Source: Trichaptum fuscoviolaceum (taxonomy: Eukaryota > Basidiomycota > Agaricomycetes > Hymenochaetales > Trichaptaceae). From it: a stretch of 64,000 bases of DNA. This document shows, piece by piece, positions 1 through 10,497 of this stretch. The notes under the pieces are model-generated. The model had not been told where the DNA came from, made no database searches, and saw nothing but the letters and a program-made list of their open reading frames with translations. Each line of letters opens with the position of its first letter. The stretch's first letter is position 1. The stretch covers positions 1,490,707 to 1,554,706 of the forward strand of contig CAJSYZ010000008.1 of assembly GCA_910574455.1 (NCBI GenBank). Direction: 5' to 3'. The position numbers and the translations under genes were made by a program.

Positions 1-361
1 GTTCGCTGAGGTATCAAACCTAAAAACACACTTGACTCTTCGTTCCCTTCGTCCCGAAGGATCACGGAAGCGTGCCATTCCTTTCGGTTACGGATTCAAC
101 CTCGTCAGTTGCCCGAACTATTTCTTCGAGTCTTTGGCGTGGTTTGCAGTATCAGCTATGACTGGTAGCCTGGCGTGTACGTTATTACATTTTCTGAGGA
201 AAAGAATTGAAAGTTGACAACAGCGAGTAGCCTGGTTCTTTTTCGTGGCAGGCACAGGACAAATGGTGCTATGGGCAATTAAAAAGCATAAAGCCTACAA
301 AAAAGACTTTGGTACCCAGTATCCGAGGGGCAGGAAGATTATTCTCCCTTTCATCTACTAG
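1..361 (+). CDS. TSC13: Very-long-chain enoyl-CoA reductase, 3' end (5' part outside window)
   Basis: This is the C-terminal part of the ER-membrane trans-2-enoyl-CoA reductase that performs the last reduction in very-long-chain fatty acid elongation. The reading frame is open from base 2 to about 166, encoding a stretch with HLTLRSLRP, then RKRAIPFGYGF and VSCPNYFFE, hallmarks of the steroid 5-alpha-reductase C-terminal fold. A GTACGT donor after the SLA codons is followed by an intron ending at a TAG just before CCTGG near 217. The last exon encodes a hydrophobic helix, then KKHKAYKKDFG and YPRGRKIILPF, and stops with TAG at 359-361. Family proteins end the same way. The gene converges on GET4, with about 130 bases between the two stop codons. 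The identification is firm; only the start is missing. Confidence 0.9.
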
Positions 362-489
362 TGTCGACATGTTTGAGTCGAGTTTCTTCTCCATTTATTG
401 CTAGTAACCTTGAGTGATATCCGACAACAAACTATAACACAGTGAACTTCGAAACGTGACTCCGTATGAGGGAATTGAATGAAAGAGGC

Positions 490-1816
490 TTAGTCCAATC
501 CGGCCGCAGAAGACCCTGGTGCGAGGACGCGGGGTGCTGAAGAGGCTCCCCCCATTCCTCCCCCAAAGAGAGAAGAAAGCATGTCTCCGAGGGGGTTGAC
601 TTGTTGATTGCGAGGAGGGGGTAACGCAAAGAATAATGTTGCAATCTCATTCAGACGCTATCGCCGACCAATTTAGTACACTGGCCATGAATTTCCACAA
701 GCTCAATCACATACCGTCCGTACATCCGGCTGAGCGAGTATGCCACCTTTGCTAAGGTATGTTCCACATAACCGTACCCAAGCTTCCTGTGCTTTCTTGT
801 TTGCTGTACCCTGCGCACGTTGGCACGCTCTCACCGCAAGTTGCGAGAAGTTCAAAGTTTGATCCTTTGTGAAGATTATCTCATCGGAGGTTCCTGGGAT
901 CGGGATGGGATCGGGTTGGATAGTGGATCTTAAAGAAGGGCCAGCAGATATGGCAAGAGAGACGAAATGGGTGATGAATGTGCGGGCGGCAAGAATATTG
1001 CCGTTCAAAAGATATCTGGTATCATTCGTATTAGTATTCTATACGAGCTTAATGATTTTAAGTACCCACGGGAATGTACCACGGATGGCAAAGGGACCGG
1101 GAGACGATGAATCGGCTCCTTGCCACCACTCAAACATCATCTGCGCCAATAACCGTGCACTATCACGTTTTCCAGCGGCAAGAAGATGCGGCTCCGCCAG
1201 GTCGAAGGCGCCCTCTGACGCAGTAATGAAGAGCACAATTGAGAAAGGATCGTCCGGAGCGAGATTGCGCACGTACCCTTGTACAGTAGCTCACCGACAT
1301 AATGATGCAGATCCTGATCTCCGGATGGACAATCGCCGGTCTTTGCGGTCCATCTTTTACTTCAGGTTAGCCTTCAGAAAAGTGTAGATCGAAGAACACA
1401 CTTACGAAATCGCCTTGTCAATAAGTGTCTTCCGCCATGTTCCAGATGAACCGGTCAGTGCAATGAGCTGTGTCAAGCGTCCTACAATGGTGCAATACAA
1501 CGTTGGAGTGCCATTGACAACTTCATATAAGAGCGTACTTACCCCTTGATTCTTCATTAACAGATTCCCCTTTATTTTCATACACATCAATCAAGAAAGA
1601 TGCCAAGTCTATTCCACTCCCGGTTTGTCCAGCTTTCAGGAGTTCTCGTGCACTTTGGAATAGAACATCTATTGCTGTATCGTATTGAGATGATTTAACA
1701 TAACGAGTGGCGAATGTCCGAGCTTTCTGGTGTGCTTCGTATGCATGTCCCGATGCGATTTGAGGCAGAATAGCAGCAAGAGCTTTAGAAGAAGAAGCTG
1801 CTGAAGGTGGGGGCAT
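490..1816 (-). CDS. GET4: Get4-like subunit of the tail-anchored protein targeting pathway
   Basis: Get4 bridges Get5 and the Get3 ATPase in the cytosolic GET pathway, which delivers tail-anchored proteins to the ER. Six exons can be traced by GT-AG borders. Exon 1 encodes IASGHAYEAHQKARTFATRY and ALL-alpha repeats. Later exons encode a GSSGTWRKTLI segment, a GDQDLHHYVGELLYK segment, then LAEPHLLAAGKRDSARLLAQM, a long helical exon at about 703-1008, and a last exon ending LGDMLSSLFGGGMGG before a TAA at 490-492. This all-helical order and the glycine-rich tail match the family. I prefer the start at 1816 (MPPPSAASSS); an in-frame ATG at 1846 would add ten residues. The gene is complete with no visible lesion. 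Confidence 0.88.
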
Positions 1817-1846
1817 TTTGATACGTCTGGGTTGGCTAGGCAACAA

Positions 1847-4800
1847 AGATATCTCTATATCGTCGTTTATGGATGACCTGAGTCTTTAGAAACCACGATG
1901 TAGACAAAAGATGGTGGACCGATGAGGGAGAAATAGACGTGTCTACTATACAAGAAGTGTGACAAGCACCAGCGCTTCAAAGTTCAAATGTCAGTGCCAG
2001 CCTTGGGCGCTTATAATTAATTACGTAATACTAAGTAATAAGGTTTATCATACTACTCGGAATTTGAACACATTTCGTGACCTCCGAACTCTGTCCTTTC
2101 TTCAACTATGTTCTACTTCCAAAACCCCTTTTACCTCCTACGTTAAGTGCTACTATGGCATGTATGATACTCCTGTCCCTCTTGACTCAGAGCCCTGGAT
2201 GTGGGGTTATCGCCAGGCCAAGAATTCTTCCGAGATACCTACAAAACTCCAATATCATTGACAAAAATATGAGTTCGCAAGAAATGCGTTTCGACTACCT
2301 GTGGGGAGAATGGCAGACTTTCCCTGTGCGCGGCACATACTTAAAGGATGCTTTGAGTTCGAGGTTGTATCGACTGTGGTTGCTTACGGCACGCCTTGAA
2401 AGCGCGCTATAAAACTCGCAATCGCGGCTTTCGCTACGGGAAAGGTTGCCAGGTGCCTTAAACAACGGTTACTCCTCGCCTGCAGCTTTCTCGTGCGCTT
2501 GCCTCCAATCTGAGAGGATATAATTGGAAGCAAGTAATTTGTAAGGTTTGTATCCTTTACGAAAGTGACGAACTTCAAGTTGGGTGTATCTGGAATTCAT
2601 TTATGTCAGTATAAGTATCCTTATTGTACCATCTTGAAGGCTGTGGGGAAGAAACATGGAGCCATCTTATGTGAAGGCTTGAAACGAAGGTGAGGACACT
2701 ACTTTCAATTTTGAGCGTTGGTTATTGAACACATTTCATGTTGTCATTGTACAGAGTATGGCAAACCAATGCAATGAATATTACGTTTCGCGGTTGTTCG
2801 AGCGAGCGGAGCTACGATCATAGTGAGTACGTATGGACTCAGGAGGAAAAGGGAACATACTGATCACTCCCCCTCAGCTTTACTCATATTGTGCGTCATT
2901 GGTTTGGAACAATTCGATTCAGCAGGAAATTATCTCAAAGTTTTTCCGCGACTGTCGGAAGCCGCGCAGCGGATGAAGCCTGCCGCTCCTTCAAGTTGAC
3001 AGAAGAGCGAACGAGAAATTGGTTCGGCGGCCTTCCGAGCCTTCGCAACCAACTTCGTTGCGTTCATTGACAATCAAACATTGTGGAATAGGTTCAAGAA
3101 GCTGCTGTAGTTCTCCACGGCCATATGAAAGCGGCGAACTCTAGTCGAAACAGCGATAGTGAAGTGCAATGGTTCTGCAAATTTGCAAGGGAAGATCCAC
3201 GACGCAAGAATACGTATCTGATATCGAAAAGGACCTCCTGCCACCCCATGCAATTGCGTACTAAACATAGGATCGACCTGCTGGAGCGTGGACGAAGATG
3301 ATCGGATATACGTAGCTGAGAAAGGAGCCAGAAAGATCACATACCCACTGGTGGATGGCAATAACCTCCAATTGCCGCCCTAGATAACGAAACAGCTTTG
3401 ATTCGTAACACTCCCTTTCTGACAGTTAACGGGCTTTTTCAGCATCCGCTTCGCCGACTCCCTTAATCCGAAGAAGGAATGAGGAAGTATCGTCTCCCTG
3501 GCCTGCCGGTTTAATCGATGGGTATGATCCTATTGTTGTACCTGCCTACCCATTTACTGGAGAGATTCGATTCTTTTCTGATTGGAGCACAAGCATTCTG
3601 AACTTCCCAACCATGCATCAGAATGAATGCGGAAAAGGGGGGAGGGGGGGGCATTGCCTACATGAGCGGTACAACTTGAAGGCGTAGCTGCGGCATTTCC
3701 GTTCGGGGTCAATGCCGCTCAAGCACTGGATTGTGTGTGGGGTGACTTATTGTGGGGAGGCCTCCCGAAATACCCGTTCAAAATTTAGGACGAAGCGAGA
3801 GAGGGAAGAATGTGCGACAACGAAAGAACAATGTTGCCTCCTTTGCCTAGGGTCAACCGCTCCCGTGGAAAGGTACGACGTGTCACAAAGGCTCCAAAAG
3901 CTTGCCTGAGTTGCCTCTAAAACCCACACTGACTCCTTGACTTCTTTCGATTTGAAGATGCTGATTTGGTGACCAAGAATAACAGACAATCCTTTTTCGA
4001 TCTCGGTTTCTTCAACGTCCACCATGTGATGTCAAACTTAGAGCAATAGCCCGTCGATGATCCGCTACACTCGTAGTGTGCGAGTTCTACCGCCCGTTCC
4101 CTTTCCCTTCTCGCTGAAAATGAAGCAGACACGAGAACATGGATAGGGTGCGTTTTTGTCATCCACTCCTTGTTCTCACCCTTCCTCAATCGGTTTCTTG
4201 TAACAGCGTGTAAAGTAAAGCGGTGCGATCCCTTGTCCATTCGATGGGTCAGTGTAAGTCTTCTCTTCGCTCTAATATGAAAACTTCGTGCCCCCGCATT
4301 AACTCCGTTCACTCCCTACTTATACGATTGCACACGCCAGTCTCCATGCAAACATCTTGCTGGAAGACGACCACTGACACCCTTGCACGACTCCCTCGAT
4401 GAGGTCTGACTGCCAGAGGCTTCCTTGCCCCTACATGGTCGTTCTACCAAACCAATACTGGGTGTCCTATCTTTGAAGCATGCAGGAATAGCTATATTCT
4501 CTTCTCCCTTTCAATACATCTCGAACACCAGTCCGAATGATCGGACACAACGTTCGGAAGCGATCAATAAAGTCACAAGCCGATGGTCTTATCGTCAGTG
4601 CAACTGCTCGCTTGCCAAATTGTCTCTCTTCCGTTTCTTTCACCAATCGGCGTGAATGATAGAAGGGTAACTCTCAAATGACTATCCCGGTATATCAATG
4701 CTATATGTACGACGTAACTCGGCGGTCTCATCGACAGTCGAATTCAGTCGAAACTATTCCTGATAAGCCTATTGCAGACTCGAGTATTTCTGGCCTAGGA

Positions 4801-5894
4801 TATGGACACGAGCTTGTCGAGAGACGTCATTTCAATCGGAAGATTTCACGCGAGGATGTGGCGGTATTGGCTGATGCATGTGTACGCTGAGGCAGTTCAT
4901 TGGGTTGACGATCGCAGATATCGTTCATGGGTTTCCTGGGTAGAGGACGGGAATAGTTGTGGCAGATAAATGAGATTGGACAACATCACGGTATGATTTC
5001 ATGGACGAATGGGCTGTCGATATGTTCTACGTCGGGTGAGTGCGCCGAAGCTCGACATGCCCTTGTTCAGGCAAATTTATCGAAGACGACCCTTCAACAA
5101 CGGCTCATCTTCGTACTTCGCTTCCAAGGTTCCAAGGTTCGCCCACCACATGCTGACCTCCGGCGATGGTGTCCGATGCCTTCCACATTCAATGTACGGC
5201 GGTCACTTTGCTAACCCCGACGCCATTACCATCGTCTGCTATGGCAGGTCAGCATCTGTGCAGCGCTGCTTTGTTGGAATGGAAGTTCATTCCGAAGCTC
5301 CTTGTCTTATCCGTCTTCCCATTGCCCGACAGTCGGAGCGCGGCAAATTTGTCATAGCCCAAGGACCTGCGACGGCCATGTTTGAACTGAAAGACTTTCT
5401 TTCTTTTCAAACGTTCTGAAATGGTCGGCGGCGCTCGTTCTTGTTCAATCCGATGCATGAATATGATTGATGTGTACATAGATTAAATCGTTAGCTCAAA
5501 CATCGCCTCTACATATAATTGTGAACGTGCATTTCCTTCATTTTCTTTGCATTCGGAGTTTGGAAAAAGTTGTGTCGTAGGAATGCCGCGTAGTGAAATA
5601 TGCTGATCTCGAAAAAACCATGTAGGCAAAAAGAAGTGATGATTAAATTGAGGCTTCCGTATTTTATTTGTTGCACTCGAGTCTCGAGACAGGATTATCA
5701 CGTACGAAGAGAGAAGATTGTTTCATTAAAGAGAATCCGATAGGTTACATGAAAGTTATACACATCCTAATATAACGGCAGGGAAGTGCAAGTGCAGAAC
5801 GAGAACTTTGAAAGCATTTCATGGTGAAATTTCGTCTGAGCTTAGAGTAAAATCACTTTGGCATAAGAATTTCATGGTCCTATTTCGAATAACT
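1847..5894. other. Gene-poor stretch with no recognisable gene
   Basis: About 4 kb lies between GET4 and the SLM1-type gene. Open frames are short (longest about 136 codons, near 5009-5419 plus, and 131 codons near 3917-4312 minus). None shows a domain I recognise, and I could not chain them through plausible splice sites into a family protein. A G-rich tract occurs at about 3632-3651. The first few hundred bases are probably the GET4 promoter. The rest may hold an orphan gene or a decayed one, but I cannot support a call. Confidence 0.5.
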
Positions 5895-7902
5895 TCAGTC
5901 TGTAGTCTCGACGAAGCGGCTTTCAGCGGGCGCAGGGCCTGCACCGCCATTAGACGGTTCACCAACATCATCTGCTACATGCGGTGCCTGCCCTTCAGGA
6001 GCCTTCTCCTGCTGACGCTTGCTGGGACGACGGGAGACATCTGCCCCCTCTCCGTTCAAGGCTTGATCACCCTTCTTCTCAGTCTGAATGTGCCAAACGA
6101 AGTCAGCCAAAGAAAGAAACCTAATTACTTCTAGCCTTCACTCACAAGATATCCATTACTGCCCATTTGATACCCACCGTCGTGATTGGGGTGTGTATAC
6201 GAGGGAGGACCAGTTTCCTGAGGCTCAAGGCTATCCTGAGCATTCTGATACACGTCGCCATCAAGCTCTTGCTCCTCATCGACGCTGGAACCTGCTTCTT
6301 CCTCATCTTCATCTTCGCTTATGTAGCCTGCCGAACGAACTGCTGCCGCAACTGGACCCGAACGCTCCATCTGTTCGCTTGCAACGAGGTAACGAGCACA
6401 AAGCATGCGTATATCGTTCCACCACTCCATCATATCATCGTGGCTGCGCGATCGAAACGTAAATGCATGCTGACTGCGGCCGATGTGCAAAGACCCGCTT
6501 AGGCCCTTAAGCGCGCCAGTGCCATCCTTTTTGCCTTCAATGTGGAACTTGTGGGACTTGACATTCCCGTTTGCAGGTGACGGTGGGCCCAGCGTACACA
6601 TCGGCAAGAACAATGAAAACACCGGAGTCACTTTCGCAGTTGGATCGGAAGATGAATATTCGTGAAGATAGCCTGCGGGGGTGAGAACGTAGAAGGCCTC
6701 ACGATAAGAGCGAGTGAAGCGCTTCTTACGCTCAAGATAACCCGTGTGAACTGGGACCACAGAGGGATCTTCCTTACTTGGGTACTGAATAGTTTCCGGG
6801 TTGCGGAGAGGTGTTTCTGGGTCGAGAAGATGATCAGAACGTGCAGAAAACGCGATCCATTCACGGTCGGGAGCGAGTGAAGCCATGTGGGACCCAAGGG
6901 TACGCCAGATATCCTGAACAGAGCTGTTCATGCGCAGTTGCCACTCGTCGTAGGTTTGCCACGCAGACTGAATGGCGCGTACAATGCCTTCCTCAAAGTG
7001 TGCCGAGTTCTGTTGCATAATTATAATCGACTTCTGCAGTGCATTCTCTTCATGAACTTGTTTCTGCAACTGTCGGGCTACCGCAACGTTTGCAACATAT
7101 CTGTAGTTTGCTTCAGCATTGACTTTGTAGAGTTGTTTGTTTTACTTACGGATCATCTCTAGCTGCGATACCCATCGGAGTATTTTTGAATACAGCGATG
7201 TTTTTCGACAATTCTGCGACCAGTTTGGTAGACAGTTCACGTTCTCTTGCTACATTCGTGGCCAAACGTCCTGTATCATTTTGAACATTCTAATGTGATT
7301 TAAGATTCACTCATTTCGCAAAAAGATAGATCATTGTATACCTTGATATGAGCTTTGATTTCAACCCTCAACTTCTGTAAATGCTGCACGATAGAGCTGT
7401 CAATGGTCTTTCCGAGATTTGCATGCTGATCTGCGATAGTGCGTGTCTTGTCTCGAATGGAGTAGAAGATGTCCTACATTACTTGAGAATTGAATAGCTG
7501 ATTAGTGGGTCGATTTTCAATATTGCGTACCTGTAGACCACCTTCACCAAGAAATTGGTTACCAGTCCTGAACGGCACCTGGATTACTGCACCGAGCTTT
7601 GTGAGTTCCCGAGCAACGTTGTTCTGAATATCAGCGATTCCCTTGTGTAAAAACAGACGTCATTTAGAGGAAGCTCTCCATGGGTGGCACGCACTGCCAC
7701 GCACCTCAAAGTACGCAATGAGCTGTTTCACGATTGCCTTCCATCCAACGAAGCGTTCAATAAGGATATCCGAAGGTCGAAGATCGTGAGGTGCAACATT
7801 CTTCTTAATGAGAGACTGGCTTCTGCTGCGTGTTGAGCCAGCCTTCGTCGAGCGCGACACAGACGTCGCGCGCGAAATGGATGCGCCGTCCCCGTTCATC
7901 AT
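5895..7902 (-). CDS. SLM1: Slm1/Slm2-type PH-domain protein (TORC2 / PI(4,5)P2 effector)
   Basis: Slm proteins sit at eisosomes and the plasma membrane, bind PI(4,5)P2 and pass TORC2 signals to actin and sphingolipid control. The product starts MMNGDGAS with a Ser/Arg-rich tail. Several short exons then encode an F-BAR-like helical region (PSDILIERFVGWKAIVKQL, then IADQHANLGKTIDSS, then VARERELSTKLVAELSKN). A long exon (about 6150-7070) encodes the end of the helices and a PH domain starting at VHTGYLERKKRF and finishing with HAFTFRSRSHDDMMEWWNDI. An acidic, disordered C-terminus follows (EDEDEEEAG). The last short exon begins after an intron near 6100-6150 and ends SRFVETTD with the stop at 5895-5897. 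Domain order and length fit Slm1. The gene is complete and neighbours PHO88 head to head across about 730 bases. Confidence 0.85.
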
Positions 7903-8629
7903 GGTTGAGCGATGTTGGTGGTGTTGTTAATGGAATATGAAAGCTGCGAAATAGAGAGAAAATAGGGTAAAGCGTTGGATGAGGAGAGAGCAAGGTCAAG
8001 CCTGGCTATAAAGACGCTGGATGGTGGAGTGTAAGCTGAGCGATTCCGACTTAGTAGGGTACTTCAAGTTGAAGCTCATGACGTCATGCTATCTTGTCCG
8101 CTTTAGTGTCTTGAATACTCCCACCGTGTTTTTTTGCCAATGTCATCGTGTACACTGGCATGCTTGACCGGTGCCTACCACTCCGAGTCAGTGGCCGTAT
8201 TCTACGTTCTCGAATGTAATATTAGGGATACAGTTTAGAGTTCACCATACAAGACTTTTGAGTTTATTAAAGTCTTCACGTTCATCTAGTACACTGGCAT
8301 GTGCCTGATAAATAATATTCATTGATCGAAGTAGCTTGAATCATGTTCGTATTCCCTCGGGTGCTATTCGCGTGTGTCTATCGTACTCCATCGTCCAAGC
8401 TGATTGCAAATCGAAGGATCGTCATCTTGAAACTCTCAAACTCCTGCTTGGTTCGCAAGTCCTTGCCAAACAACAATGCCGGCAATTCCCGATCATTGCG
8501 CGTTCCACGCACGCATCTGAAATTCTGGAGATTTTGACGCAGAGGCTTTCTCCTTCTCCTTCTCCTTAATCGCTAACGTCCCCCGGCCCTTCTTCTACTT
8601 TTCTTTTCTTCTCTACTTTTTGGCTCACT
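7903..8629. promoter_or_regulatory. Shared upstream region of divergent SLM1-type and PHO88 genes
   Basis: This 727-bp interval separates two divergently transcribed genes and so must contain both promoters. The last 60 bases before the PHO88 ATG are a pyrimidine-rich CTTCTTTTCTTTTCTTC run, typical of fungal core promoters. I see no clear TATA box and no coding frame. Confidence 0.5.
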
Positions 8630-9560
8630 ATGGACAACCCGGCAATTCAAAACCTCGTTATCTCGCTCGTTGGGATGCAGGGTGAGTGGCAGTTTGTTCA
8701 TTCGTAGATCGAATGACCATGGCTCACAAGATGTTTTGGACATAAGTTGCGCGAAAGATCCCTTTCGACGACCCGGACACCCTCAACCTTGTCCGTGCGG
8801 GCTATATCTCCGTCCAACTCATCATCATCAGCACATATTACTTCATCTCTATGAAGGTTCGTATTTCAACAAAAGCATACGTGTTCATTCGACTCAGTTG
8901 GTCTGGGAAAACGCTCTTTTCACCCTTAGATCAAGCAAAAAAATGATCAGACCGTGCTGAAGTATGGTAAGCATTCATATAATCTGACCTTTCTGTCGAA
9001 CGCGATCCTGAGTAGCGCTCTTCTAGTCGAGGCTCCGAACCCCATGGTAAATTAGCAAAGTTGAACTGTCGAACGGAAGTTGAATGTTGGCTTTAGACCA
9101 AGGAGCCTGGTCAGTTGGTGACCACGACTATCCGGGATTATGACCTTGCGGAAACTTCCAAAGCTGTATGTCTTGAAGTCTTCAATTCGCTTATCTTCAT
9201 GCTGATCTTGTGCCTTGAAAAACAGGTCCGGGGTGCATTCATGGGTATTGCAATGATGTGCTTCCTGCACTTATACATGCAGTATACCCAGCCACTCTTC
9301 ATCCAGGCGGTCATGGGTCTCAAGTCGCTTTATGACGCAAAACCGGTTGCAATCTACGTTCTCGGAAAGCCTGCGGAAGGCGACCTCAAGCGCCCATTCA
9401 AGCAGTCTGGCGGATTCTTCGGTGGTACGCTCTCAAGTTACATTATCTTCATCAACTAACAGTGTTTTCTCCGCATGCAGCTGCTGCTGGTGAGCCTCAG
9501 ACGGACAAGGCTGCTATTGATGAGGCGGAGAAGCGCGTTGGAGCGAAGAAGGACGAGTAA
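8630..9560 (+). CDS. PHO88: Pho88/Snd3-type ER membrane protein
   Basis: Pho88 (Snd3) is an ER membrane protein of the SRP-independent (SND) targeting route, first found through its effect on phosphate transport. The start ATG at 8630 gives MDNPAIQNLVISLVGMQ, followed at once by an intron. Further exons encode PFDDPDTLNLVRAGYISVQL with a first membrane helix, then a short exon with VEAPNPM, then TKEPGQLVTTTIRDYDLAE, and a second hydrophobic region (GAFMGIAMMCFLHLYM) with TQPLFIQAVMGLKSLYD. The last exon encodes AIDEAEKRVGAKKDE before the TAA at 9558-9560. The family order, two hydrophobic segments and the small charged tail all fit. At least five introns are present, including one splitting the TTTIRDYDLAE and GAFMG exons. 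Complete. Confidence 0.88.
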
Positions 9561-9785
9561 ACTCTATACTTGTATCTCTTCCACCTAAAAGTTTTCTAGC
9601 TGTAATGTGGTTCAGTTGTCTATGCTCTCATAGAGTATACTATTCATATTTCTTTCTTTGCGGATCACATAAGGCAGCCATACGTCCATAAGTTGCGATG
9701 CGTGTAAAGAAACAAGGGGACTGAACAAGCCATCTAACTGGGATGCAATAATTAAAATTCTTGCGTACAGTGAGATAATCTAAGT

Positions 9786-10497
9786 TCAGTCAAGCTTGTA
9801 GCCAACAAAATGTCTCCTTCCAATAATCTCTCCGATCTGCAGATGGGAAAAGAAAGAAAAAGGCCACATAAAATCAGCTTTATGTTCCAATTATCAAGTA
9901 AGGACACTACTCACCTTGAAGATACCATATGCCTCCAACGCATAAACGCCGACGCGCTTGTACTCGCCCGAGCGGAGAATTTCTCGCCAATAGGCTGAGT
10001 TGATGGCATTCGACCAGATGGTTTTGTAAGCACCGGTGATTGTTGAAAGAGAAGTAGGAGGCTGTAGTCGCTCGGCGAGGTAAACCTGTTTGAGAAATTC
10101 ACGGCCGACGGCAAAGTTGTAGGTGAGAGGTTCACGGTACGCTATTGATAGAGCCCATAGAATTTGTTCACGTTGTCGTTGTTGCAGTCAAAGATAAAGC
10201 AAGGTCGATAGAATAGCATAATAAATGAAATGAAAACATATGGTCAGTCCTTTTCACGTTAATGTCGTTCTCTCACTCACCGCCAAGTAAAGCCCCAGCT
10301 CGCTCGCCCAGTCCACCGGTCGCCTTCTTCGCCGCTTCAGCAGCCCTCGCAAAGCCCTTCTGCGCTGACGCAAACACCTCCTTGGCCTTCTCCTGCGCCT
10401 TCTCCTGCGTTGCGTTTGTCGAGGCAAACCGCGGTCGGGCTGCCCGGAGCGCTTGCGCGCGCGAGGCACGCATGTTGGTAAGGAGCGTGCGCAGCAT
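9786..10497 (-). CDS. ATP20: Mitochondrial F1Fo ATP synthase subunit g
   Basis: Subunit g is a small inner-membrane protein needed for ATP synthase dimer formation and cristae shape. Three exons are clear: 10281-10497, 9915-10141 and 9786-9836, all with GT-AG borders. The N-terminus (MLRTLLTNMRASRAQALRAA) is arginine-rich and looks like a mitochondrial presequence. An Ala/Lys-rich helix follows (EKAQEKAKEVFASAQ). Exon 2 encodes YREPLTYNFAVGREFLKQVY and the subunit g core TIWSNAINSAYWREILRSGE, which is diagnostic. The C-terminus is GEIIGRRHFVGYKLD. The reading frame joins cleanly across both introns. Convergent with PHO88, with 225 bases between stops. Confidence 0.88.

Noticed and set aside
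3632..3651. G-rich tract as a G-quadruplex
   Set aside because: There are only two long G runs within 20 bases; this is too weak without other evidence.
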